Assembly: GCA_026168455.1 (NCBI GenBank)
Contig: CM047431.1
Coordinates: 41,323,986-41,387,985, forward strand
Length of the DNA stretch: 64,000 nucleotides
Direction of reading: 5' to 3'
Source of the DNA: Theocolax elegans
Lineage: Eukaryota; Arthropoda; Insecta; Hymenoptera; Cerocephalidae
The notes beneath the pieces are model-generated. The model did not search any database and had not been told where the DNA came from. It was given only the letters and a program-made list of their open reading frames with translations. Below are positions 1 to 9,755 of this stretch, in pieces (positions within the stretch are counted from its first letter, which is position 1; every line of letters starts with the position of its first letter). The translations under genes were made by a program, and so were the position numbers.

Positions 1-538
1 ATGATCATGCTAATAGATTCATCGTTATAAGGCAACAAATATACATTTCTATTAATATTTCGGGCACTTTTCCCGGATATTTTGACCATACGTGATCTTA
101 ATGATTTAGACCCACTCTGGAAATTTCTAGGCAGTTTCTGACTATAAAAAGACATCTTTTAGATAGTATTAGGGTACCAGAGTCCGGAGCAGAATTGCTG
201 ATTTTCACTATTTAAGGTTTAAATGGCTTACAAGAGTGTGACAGCATACATTTATGTCGTTAAAAGTATTTTTAATCAAAAGTTCGGATAATTTTACAAA
301 AAAAGTCATACTTATGTTTTTAGTGAAAAATGCATCCCTTGGGAGCTAAAAATTCATGAAAATGGGCATATAATGCAAAAAAGTGCTAAAATGTCAACTT
401 TGACTCTCTGTAACTTAAAATAATGGCCCAGAAAAAATCTGAAAAAATTCAGGAGAACTACTGGATACCTCTAAAACATATTCCCACAGTTATAGCAATA
501 TTTATTTTTTTCATCTTCGATGTCACAGAGAACCACCC
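1..538 (-). repeat. R1 fold-back repeat, one arm (cut by window edge)
   Basis: This is one arm of a dispersed repeat found again at 8,592-9,681, 42,538-43,168 and 47,648-49,147. It ends at the shared terminus AACCACCC (538). Read on the minus strand, it carries the start of the 74-codon frame beginning MSFYSQK, seen in every other R1 copy that covers that part. The other arm would lie left of the window. The class is unknown. Confidence 0.8.
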
Positions 539-545
539 ATATGTA

Positions 546-2100
546 TGGGGTATTCCACACGAAGTGGTCCAATCAAAATTTTAAAATGCACCATATTTTG
601 GATACACATTGCAAATGGTTTTTCAGAAAACAGAAAAATATTTTTAGGTACTGGAATCTATTTGCTCAAAAGTTATTCTAACCTCGAAAAGTGAATTTTT
701 GCTCCTTGGTGATGGGCAGGGAGCCACCAGATCAGCGTAGACGAGCTGTTAAAGAATTTTCTAATAGGCACGGGAACCCCTGCGGATCCTTACGTTTTTT
801 CCTCTTTTTCTTATAAAAGCAAAGATTTGAAATGACGAGTGTAGGATAGTGGCTACAGGTATAAGGAGACTGATTGATGCAAATAAGAAATAAGAAGGAG
901 CGTGTAAATTTGAACTTGATTTAATTGATTATAATTAAACGTCTTTACTCTACCGAATGCGCCCGCGGACTGGTAACGTCGCATGTACAAAAATCGCGAC
1001 GAACACCTTCGAAACTCTGGTCCCACGATAGGATCTAGACGCGAACTTAGCAATCGCCGAAAGAGGCTCGGATCCTCGCTAGTCTATGCATTGTCAGCCC
1101 GGCGAGTTCCGTTCGTCAAGCAACGAAGCTGCACAGCTATATTATCGTTTTATTCATTTTACACAAAAAATTATATATAATATTCATTACACAAAAAATT
1201 ATTTAGGTACTGGAATCTATTTGCTCAAAAGTTATTCTAACCTCGAAAAGTGAATTTTTCGAAGTTTTTTCCACACCAGCTGGGTTTACCGCTATTTAAC
1301 TCAAAATCTATCAACTTGTACTATAGAACATTGTATGTAACATTCGTTGCTAATTGTGTCTAGAATTTATTCTTCTAGGTTAGAATTTCTAATTTCAAGC
1401 TGAATGTTATATAACTACATGTCAATATTCAACTCAAAAAAGTGCAAGTGCGCCACAATTGATTTTTTTATCCAAAAGTCCAAAAGAAAGCTTGGAGCAA
1501 TACCTTTCTAATGATCTGTAGCATTTTTATGGCCATCAATTCTATAAAAAGTTATGATAATTTAAAGAAAGAGAAAAAATTCACAAAAATTAACATGGTA
1601 ATTCCCATTTGAATTTTTAAAAAATGTTCGTGTTTTTTTAAATTATCATAACTTTTTACAGAATTGAAGGCCATAAAAATACTACAGACCATTTGAAAGG
1701 TATTGCTCCAAGCTTTCTTTTAGACTTTTGGATAAAAAAATCAATTGTGGCGCACTTGCACTTTTTTTGAGTTGAATATTGACATGTAGTTATATAACAT
1801 TCACCTTGAAATTAGAAATTCTAACCTAGAAGAATAAATTCTAGACACAATTAGCAACGAATGTTACATATAATGTTCTATAGTACAAGTTGATAGATTT
1901 TGAGTTAAATAGCGGTAAACCCAGCTGGTGTGGAAAAAAACTTCGAAAAATTCACTTTTCGAGGTTAGAATAACTTTTGAGCAAATAGATTCCAGTACCT
2001 AAAAATATTTTTCTGTTTTCTGAAAAAACATTTGCAATGTGTACCCAAAATTTGGTGCATTTTAAAATTTTGATCGGACCACTTCGTGTGGAATATCCCA
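546..2100. mobile_element. Fold-back element P with TA target site
   Basis: The termini are inverted copies (TATTCCACACGAAGTGGTCC near 550, its complement near 2,080-2,098) and the flanks read TA on both sides, as expected for a Tc1/mariner-type insertion. Arms at about 1,204-1,560 and 1,640-1,995 are near-perfect inverted repeats around an 80-bp centre. A foreign segment (707-1,203) interrupts the left arm. No transposase is present, so the element is non-autonomous. Confidence 0.75.
707..1203. other. Segment inserted in fold-back P, flanked by a 55-bp direct repeat
   Basis: About 497 bp with higher GC than its surroundings separate two copies of a roughly 55-bp piece of the P arm (652-706 and 1,204-1,258). 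Its last part (TTCATTACACAAAAAATTAT) resembles the LTR-like sequence near 2,115-2,140 (TTCGTTACACAAAATATAAT). It may be the remainder of that LTR, displaced when P rearranged. Short frames of 60-66 codons on both strands are unconvincing. Confidence 0.5.
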
Positions 2101-2248
2101 TATATATATATATATTCGTTACACAAAATATAATTATTACAAACTACAAAGAAAAATAAGCAAGCATATATTTACTGGTTTACGGGAACATTAAATTTAA
2201 ACAATAATATTTGCTACAAATATGATCATACAGAACACCCCCACCCTT
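2101..2248 (-). repeat. Polypurine tract and start of a 3' LTR
   Basis: On the minus strand, 19 bp after the envelope-like frame stops, lies AAGGGTGGGGG (2,248-2,238). It is followed at once by TGTTCTG, the usual polypurine-tract then TG start of a 3' LTR. The LTR runs to about 2,101, where fold-back P interrupts it. This shows the envelope-like frame is the 3' gene of an LTR retroelement. Confidence 0.6.
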
Positions 2249-2266
2249 GAATCAAAGCGCGACGAT

Positions 2267-3250
2267 TCAAGAAGAGGTAGCGGTTCGCGCTAACAATTTC
2301 TTCCTTATGTTGTCAATACTTCTCTTCGATGTTGAATATGATTCATTTATAGATGAATTTGGATGATAAGAAACCGTTGTGAACGGGATTTCTTCGGTAC
2401 GAGGTCTTAGGGCTTGACTCTCATCGACTGTCTCGCTCGGCTCTGAGCGCTGCACATTCTTTGGCTTGGCTAAACTGACTAATAAATGTGTAATTGATCC
2501 GGTGATTGCTCCTAAAAGATGTAGGCTCCACCCGTATATAGTGTAGAGTGTGTATGCGTGAATTAGAGCGTCGAAAACAGATTTTAGCGCCTGTATGATC
2601 CACATTACAGCTATCACGCCCGCGGCAGCTTGTCCAAATCTTTCAAACTTGGTCCAAAGATTAGAGAACTGCGATTTTATGGACTCTGTGAGTTCTTCAG
2701 CACTAAGGAGATTGCGAAAATTAGTAGTTCGCGAAGGTGATGATCGATCGTTAATGCGTCGAGGGATAGCCTCCAGCAACGCTGGTCTTTCCGCCGGAAA
2801 GATGGCGTGCTCTTGAAAACGATTTAAATCTTCTTGTGTATAGATGCCATTTTCTAAAATGTCCTTAAGACTTTTGAAATTCCAAGTTGGTGCGGTCATT
2901 GGACGCAGTACTTGTGGCGCTTTAATTTCGGTGATGCTTGGAGAGGCTTGGTGCCATGCACCGCCTACCTCAAAAATAGCTGGAAAGATATGATTACAGT
3001 CCTTTTCGGTGCCAATCTTTGTTATTATTTTTCTTTTTGGTCTTAAAAATGCAATATTTTCTCCGCAAATGACCGGCATCTCGAGGAAATATTTGTTAGA
3101 TTTTCGATGCTTACAGCTAACTGGCTGGCACTGAATAATATGAGCTGAATAAGTGAAAAGAAAGACTGGTAAAAATGTTGCAAATGCTATGGAATCAGTA
3201 TTAAGAAAGGGGCGTATTCCAAAAAATTTGTGTGTAGACCGTGTCTTTGT
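2267..3250 (-). pseudogene. Envelope-like glycoprotein, C-terminal part (LTR retroelement env)
   Basis: The frame is open from the junction near 3,250 to a stop at 2,267. The first in-frame Met gives 270 residues, but coding similarity seems to run upstream of it, so the gene is 5'-truncated. The visible part has a Cys-containing ectodomain (CGEN, KDCN), a long hydrophobic stretch at about residues 148-198 that fits one or two membrane anchors, then a Ser/Glu-rich cytoplasmic tail ending KKLLARTATSS. A polypurine tract and LTR start follow 19 bp later, so it occupies the env slot of a BEL/Pao- or Gypsy-type element. The short motif NGIYTQEDL resembles chuvirus-type glycoproteins, which arthropod BEL/Pao elements are known to have captured; that assignment is inference. 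Its 5' end is replaced by adintovirus integrase sequence. Confidence 0.5.
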
Positions 3251-3261
3251 GTAACATATAC

Positions 3262-3806
3262 TCCAACCGCACTACAACCGCACACTAAAAGGTAGAATGT
3301 GGAAAAAATTTACTCTAAACGGTAATCATAAATGGATAGATTTATTGCAAGGTTTAGTATTTCAATATAATAACTCTAAACATAGAACAATCGGTATGAA
3401 ACCGAGTGAAGTAACAGCTAGTAAAGTACCGCAAATACTGAATAAATTTTCCGCAACAAAACTGCAAAAAAATTTAAATTGTGTACCTACAAAATTTAAT
3501 GTTGGTGAGAAAGTTCGAATAAGCAAGAGTAAGCAAATATTTAAAAAAGGTTACACACCTAATTGGTCTACTGAAATTTTCACCGTTGAGAGAGTTATGA
3601 AGACAGATCCAGTTACTTATCGATTAAAGGATTATCAAGGACAGTTAATTGCAGGTGGATTCTATGAAGAGGAACTACTGAAAACTAAATATCCTGATGT
3701 TTATTTGATTGAAAAAGTTATAAGAAAGCGTGGAGATTATTATTATGTTAAATGGTTAGGATTTGATAATTCACATAATAGTTATGTTCATGAGAATGAC
3801 ATGTAA
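3262..3806 (+). pseudogene. Retroviral-like integrase, C-terminal half with chromodomain (adintovirus/Polinton locus 1)
   Basis: The fragment starts just after the catalytic Glu region (YNRTLKGRMW) of an rve-type integrase. It continues through the conserved KHRTIGMKPSEV segment and ends in a chromodomain (YLIEKVIRKRGDYYYVKW, then LGF). The catalytic DDE residues upstream are missing, so the gene is 5'-truncated and cannot act. Known Polinton/adintovirus integrases are about 300-400 residues; about 180 remain. It converges on polymerase B, whose stop lies 90 bp downstream. The same tail-to-tail order occurs in locus 2 (29,429-42,490), although there the integrase has lost its C-terminus. An envelope-gene fragment abuts on the left in opposite orientation, which marks a chimeric junction. 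Confidence 0.85.
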
Positions 3807-3896
3807 AATAAAAAGCAAACTTAATATATAAAAAATATTCGTTTTATTTATCCTTTACACATAAAACATACATAAAATTTTACATACATAATTAAT

Positions 3897-6800
3897 TTAT
3901 TCATTAAATATGCTAAAATGTCCATGTGCTAATGTATCCGTACAATTAGGTATTATATATCTTTTATCATCGTAAGTGCTAAGAGCAACTTTTTTCTGAT
4001 GAATAGTTTCAACATTATGTAATTTAGATCTAATAATATATTGTTCTCTATTATGAATACTTAAATTTTGTAAACAATCTAAATAGTCATTAAAATAATT
4101 GTGTTTTTAACAACAGATGATTTTATCCCTTTAATTTTTTTCATATCATCAACACCATTTACACGAGTACAATACATCTTACTTCTTAAACCTATAAATT
4201 CTGTTAATATGTTACCATGACATTCATCTTTCATTAAACCTACAACTTTTTCATTTACGCGTGGTATATTAAAAATATTATCAACAGGATAGTCTGAAGT
4301 GTCAAAGAAATGAATATCATTTTTCATATCCTCATAAATATCTTAACATTTAATAGAATAAATAAAACTATCGGTATCAGTGTACAAAAGTTTACAATTT
4401 TTTCCATATTTGTGCTGCATATAATCATAATGAAAACTATACATTTTCGTTTTTGAAATATCTAGTACCGCAAGACCTACATATATTGGTTTGTTTAAAT
4501 ACACTTGAGTCTTACGCAACTGTATTGCAACTAAATTTTCATTGAATATAGCACTGCTGTGGAAATTAGGTTTTGCTATGTACGCCTCTACTCCATATCT
4601 TCCATCCCATTTTGTCATTAGTTTTACGTCAACATGTTTCCATAGTTTTACCATAAACTGAATTGTTCATTAATTTAAAAAGATTTTTTTCAAATTCATT
4701 TTGCGCTTTCGCTCTCATTGAACTATTAAGATCTATGTAAGGTTTTAACCATGCTGTTTGTTTAAATTTCAGAACCTTATGAATCTTAACAAGTATTAAG
4801 CCATGCATTACAGCTTGCTTTAGAGCACGATAATGAATAACATAATTTTTCTTGTGCATAAGCGTAGCACATAATTTCTCTTGTTTAGAACCTGGCGGCT
4901 TTATGTGTTCTGGACAAAATGGTAAATCATTATGTTTATCATGCAGTGTAGAAGGATAATCTATATCTACTTCTAAAATGTAACCAATTTCAGCATCATC
5001 TGCAATTGTTAAAAAATTAATGTTATGAATTTCTTCCACCCATTCAAAATCATCATAAGGTAATGCTTAAGTCATGCTATAACCATACAGATTGTTGCAA
5101 TCAAGGTACGTTAGATATATATCTTCATGGTCTTGATTATATTTGTCCATCATATATTTGTTATTGGCAGCTGCATATCGATTTGAGCACTGGCTTAAAC
5201 CACCTCGTATACCTGATTCTATAAACATATGCATATCTACATCAGTCAAAAGTCTTAATTTAATTCCAGTATGCTTAAGCATTGCATCCCATGAAAAACC
5301 AGGCGTTGTGTAATAATGTGCAGGATCTAAACTAAATATGCTGATAAACATTGATCACGAAAGTTTTCAAAAACATCTGCCAAAAGTAAAATATCAGTTT
5401 TCATGTATAAATCACAATATTGGCCAAGGGTTTTAATATCAAATTTTTCCCACACATTTTGCGCATGTTCATAATCTTTATCCGAAATCATAGAGTCTGT
5501 AAGACTGCTAAAAAAATGCTTTTTTTCAGGTAGTCTAGTCTCATCAAGTTTTTGCCAACTGTCAATATATTCATACGGTAACACTTCTTTCCTAGTCAAT
5601 AAATCGAGATATTCTTGATCAAAAGTAGAAAATTCTGAAGCAATAATTTTATAACAATCTAAATACGAGGCTAGCTTATCTAATGAAGAAGCCATAAATC
5701 TGTAAGAGTCAATAAATCGTAATTTCAATCCGCTGCTTTCTACATATTTTGTAAACGATATGTATTTTTCTTTTGTCAAAGGTAAAAGTTCACATTTTCC
5801 TAAAAATTGATTAGTAATATCATGTATGATAAAGTGAGCAACATAACCGCTAAGATTATGAAAGACGATAGGTATTATCCACGAATCTTGATAGTTCAGA
5901 TTGCACCCTTGATGTGCAGCACCCCTATATTTTTACGTCAAATGACAATGATCGTGAACTTTGATCTTATTTTCTATAGGTTTTTCACAAATATGACATT
6001 TATCAGCAGCATTAAAAGCATATATCTGATCTTCAGTGAGATCACACATAGGTTGAGGACATTTATATATATTTATAATGAAATTAGCTATACTCATGAG
6101 TTCTTCAGCAAACCATTTTGATGGATTATTTCCACGATAGAATTTATAAATTGATAAATTATTATCATAGCTACATTTTAGATAATAACCAATACTAAAT
6201 ACTTCATGCTTTTGAAAAGTAATAGTATTTTTTAACAAGGCTTGCTCTTCATGTTCCACAGGTTTTAATAGGCATTCACAGTCAGCATATATAATAAATG
6301 GTAACTTTTCTTTAAAGTGATGATTTCCAAATTCAATTATATTTTTACCAAGTCTAGGCATTTTTATACAGCAGTCGTTTAGATTTATACATTTTTTTTC
6401 ATGTATGTCAAGATTTTCCGCAGAACTAAAGTAGTGTAAACATCTATCACAAATAAACTTTTTACCTTTATTTCGTGATAAATCACTTCCAATTAATTTT
6501 GAGAGATTTTTTATATAAACGTAGTGATATTTACTATTTAAAACATCATACGTATTCTTGTTTTGTGTAGATGGCTCTTCAATTAATAAGAGATAAACAT
6601 GATTTTCTCTTTTATCTTTTGTTAGATATATAGTCACTATTTTTTTTCTTCCAAAGCGAAAACATTAATAGATATATTTTTGTTTTGATTCTCAAATTTA
6701 GGTATTTGATTTAAACAAACTGGAAATGATATACCATCTAAATTTAAATCATTTATGCATGGAAAATAATGACTAACTCTTTGCGGATTCTTTAAATAAG

Positions 6801-7614
6801 AATTGTTATGCAAAGCTGCTATAATTGACCAAACAAAACATAGATTATCACTATTTTTAATATTTAAACATGCATGCTTATTTTGTATAAATTTTGGTAA
6901 TGGAATGTATGAACTTCCACTACGCATAGGATTAAATTTATTTATATTAATTTGAATGCTAGTAATAGATACTAAGGACCATCCTGAATCTTGCGTTTCA
7001 AACTCCTCCATATAGTTTATTAAAGGATCTTTAATATTATTAATAAACCATTTTTTTAAAACGTTTGAAGGATAAACAGCTATATTCTTTGTTGTAAAAT
7101 ATTTCGAATCTTCTTTCTCCTTAATATTTGTATATTGATTGAATATGCAGGAAAGCACTACATTAATTTTTAAAGCATTAGTTTCCTTTAAAATTTTTTT
7201 TACTTCAGATGCAAATAAGATTGATGCATCTTCTAAAAAAGAATTAATATTAATATGTCCAAGGTTTGCTATAACACCAGTTCGCATTCTATTTTCAAAT
7301 GCATTGTCCAAAGTAATCCATTACACTCGATTATTAATCAATTTTGTATTATTTAGTCCTCTACCAATTTTTATATTCTTATTTAGATTTATGCTTATAC
7401 ATTCCACTTTTGAAATCAGATTCAATATAGACTGCTTCTGGGACACACTGAATCTTTCTTTTCTTAAAAGTTTTCGTAAATTCTTAAGGAATACTTGACC
7501 ATGTTTCAGCCAACGTTCTACTATTACTTCATCATAATCTTTTAAAGAATTGATAAGAGTGACTGCTTCCTTTATAGTTTGAAAATATTCAAAACTCTCT
7601 TTCAAAATATTCAT
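3897..7614 (-). pseudogene. polB: Protein-primed DNA polymerase B, broken (adintovirus/Polinton locus 1)
   Basis: Reading leftward, the N-terminal region has the family's GWSL and SSYIPLPKFIQ blocks, then a Cys/His cluster (FICDRCLHYF), exonuclease motif I (YADCECLL), the CHICEKP and HDHCHLT zinc-like motif, palm motif A (DCNNLYGYSM), motif B (NNSVYGKT) and motif C (YTDTDSF). It ends near 3,897 after the KKVALSTYDDKRY block. The gene is dead: in-frame stops occur near 5,934, 5,069 and 4,341, and frame changes near 7,318, 5,335 and 4,640. In exonuclease motif II the expected Asp is Val (HNLSGYVAH, against HNLTGYDSH in locus 2). The frame change near 7,318 separates the extreme N-terminal 97 codons. 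The enzyme would copy a linear viral genome from a terminal protein. Confidence 0.9.
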
Positions 7615-7886
7615 TCTTCAAGTTTTTTGATCAAATTATATGAATGTCTAAGAAAAAACTGAGAGAATACCATGCAGCATCGTTCCTTAAATACCGTGTA
7701 CTATTTTATAGTTTGTATTTAATTACCTTCCAAGAGCTGAGTAAGTTTAAAGGATAAATCAGTATCTTAAACATTATTTAAATTAAACTGTATTTTAAAG
7801 TATAATGCAGTACAATTCTTACAGACAATACATAATACAAATTTTTGTACATATTAAATATATTTTTATATTATTATTTTTTCATA
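7615..7886. other. Non-coding AT-rich spacer
   Basis: AT-rich DNA between the 5' end of the locus 1 polymerase and the SR-rich exon. A terminal inverted repeat of the adintovirus would be expected around here, but I cannot identify one. Confidence 0.5.
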
Positions 7887-8534
7887 TTAGTTAGAAATTA
7901 AATAGTCATTTAATTCATTCTGACATTGCTGTGGTGAAGATGGTGCGGCCTTTGATACACTTGAGCTTGAGCCAGTACAAGAATTAGATGAGGTCGAGCT
8001 CGAACTCGATGATGTACACCTTTTCTTCGATCTTGATTTTTTATTAGAGCTTGAAGTTGATATACATCGTGTTTTAGATTTGTTGCTTGAATTCGAAGAC
8101 GATCTACGTCTTTTAGATGATTTTTTATTTGATCTTGATGTTTCAGTTGAGCTCGAAGACGATCTGCGTCTTTTCGACCTTGATTTGTCAGTTGAGCTCG
8201 AAGACGATCTGCGTCTCTTCGATCTTGATTTGTCAGTTGAGCTCGAAGACGATCTGCGTCTCTTCGATCTTGATTTGTCAGTTGAGCTCGGAAACGATCT
8301 GCGTCTCTTTGATCTTGATTTGTCAGTCGAGCTCGAAGATGATGATTTTAAGTTTTTATTTACTGGACTTGGACTTTTTGTCTTTTTTTCAGTTGTTGAT
8401 TTAGATAGATTATCATTCGAACTTGAATTTGTACTAACAATAGATTTCGATCGATGAGATTTTAATGGTACCCTCTTTCTTGGTCTTGATATGCGTTTCT
8501 GCATACAAATTGGTTTTTCTATAAATAAATACAT
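7887..8534 (-). CDS. Ser/Arg/Lys-rich (SR-like) repetitive protein or 3' exon
   Basis: An open frame of 215 codons begins MYLFIEKPICMQKR, although an intron-like acceptor (TTTATTTATAG or TGTATGCAG) just inside the frame suggests it may be an exon rather than a whole gene. It is basic and low in complexity. At least four copies of a 15-residue unit (STDKSRSKRRR plus Ser) are encoded by exact 45-bp tandem repeats at 8,146-8,325, followed by diverged units and a Ser-rich tail ending NELNDYLISN. RS/SR repeats usually occur in nuclear RNA-binding or splicing proteins; no RRM is visible here. It lies on the same strand as, and downstream of, the multi-exon gene at 9,756-12,790, with an R1 fold-back between them, so the two may once have been one gene. 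Confidence 0.5.
   Translation of the reverse strand: MYLFIEKPICMQKRISRPRKRVPLKSHRSKSIVSTNSSSNDNLSKSTTEKKTKSPSPVNKNLKSSSSSSTDKSRSKRRRSFPSSTDKSRSKRRRSSSSSTDKSRSKRRRSSSSSTDKSRSKRRRSSSSSTETSRSNKKSSKRRRSSSNSSNKSKTRCISTSSSNKKSRSKKRCTSSSSSSTSSNSCTGSSSSVSKAAPSSPQQCQNELNDYLISN
8146..8340 (-). repeat. 45-bp coding minisatellite
   Basis: Units start at 8,146, 8,191, 8,236 and 8,281, with a partial unit at 8,326. They are nearly identical and keep the frame of the SR-rich exon. Differences are single bases. Confidence 0.9.
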
Positions 8535-8538
8535 TTAA

Positions 8539-8540
<2 letters not shown>

Positions 8541-8584
<44 letters not shown>

Positions 8585-8591
8585 TATATAT
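8541..8591. repeat. (TA)n microsatellite
   Basis: An uninterrupted TA tract directly abuts the left terminus of the R1 fold-back, consistent with insertion at TA. Confidence 0.9.
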
Positions 8592-9681
8592 GGGTGGTTT
8601 TCTGTGACATCGAAGATGAAAAAAATAAATATTGCTATAAATGTGGGAATATGTTTTAGAGGTATCCAGTAGTTCTCCTGAATTTTTTCTGGGCCATTAT
8701 TTTAAGTTACAGAGAGTCAAAGTTGACATTTTAGCACTTTTTTGCATTATATGCCCATTTTCATGAATTTTTAGCTCCCAGGGGATGCATTTTTCACTAA
8801 AAACATAAGTATGACTTTTTTTGTAAAATTTTCCGAACTTTTGATTAAAAATACTTTTAAAGACATAAATGTATGCTGTCACACTCTTGTAAGCCGTTTA
8901 AACCTTAAATAGTGAAAATCAGCAATTCTGCTCCGGACTCTGGTAACCTAATATTGTCTAAAAGATGTCTTTTTATAGTCAGAAACTGCCTAAAAATTTC
9001 CAGAGTGGGTCTAAATCATTAAGATCACTTATGGTCAAAATATCCGGGAAAAGTGCCCGAAATATTAATAGAAATGTATATTTGTTGCATTATAACGATG
9101 AATCTAGTAGCATGATCATTGCAAAAAAATTTATGCACTTACCTCGGAATGGTAGAAAAGTATCTCCACTTGTTTCAGTATCCATCTAATCCCTTGTAAG
9201 CTGCTAAAAATACAAATATTATTATAAAATTATAAAAAATTATTTTTTAAACATTTATAATGCTGGATTTTTAGTTTCACATCCCTTACAAGAATTATAA
9301 TACTAATCTGAAGGATTACTATACAAGTATCAACATTATTATTATTATTATTATTATAAGGTTTAAATGGCTTACAAGAGTGTAACAGCGTACATTTATG
9401 TCTTTAAAAGTATTTTTAATCAAAAGTTCGGAAAATTTTCAAAAAAAGTCATACTTATGTTTTTAGTGAAAAATGCATCCCCTGGGAGCTAAAAATTCAT
9501 GAAAATGGGCATATAATGCAAAAAAGTGATAAAATGTCAACTTTGACTCTCTGTAACTTAAAATAATGGCCCAGAAAAAATATGAAAAAATTCAGGAGAA
9601 CTACTGGATACCTCTAAAACATATTCCCACAGTTATAGCAATATTTATTTTTTTCATCTTCGATGTCACAGAGAACCACCC
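8592..9681. mobile_element. R1 fold-back element, both termini present
   Basis: It starts GGGTGGTTTTCTGTGACATC and ends with the inverted copy GATGTCACAGAGAACCACCC. The left arm (8,592-9,355) is long and carries the plus-strand 74-codon frame MSFYSQK...VSVSI (8,965-9,189). The right arm (about 9,356-9,681) is an inverted copy of only the outer part. TA-rich DNA on both sides suggests a TA target. No recognisable transposase is present. It lies between the SR-rich exon and the last exon of the minus-strand gene. Confidence 0.8.
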
Positions 9682-9700
9682 ATATATATGTATGTATATA

Positions 9701-9701
<1 letters not shown>

Positions 9702-9738
<37 letters not shown>
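9702..9738. repeat. (GT)n microsatellite
   Basis: A run of about 18 GT units beside the right terminus of the R1 fold-back. Confidence 0.95.
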
Positions 9739-9742
<4 letters not shown>

Positions 9743-9755
9743 ATAATAAATTTTT

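Noticed and set aside
8080..8457. Plus-strand acidic frame of 125 codons (LEDDLRLFDLDLS repeats)
   Set aside because: It is the antisense of the SR-rich exon, open because of the same 45-bp repeat. The minus strand has the start, the tail and a splice site.
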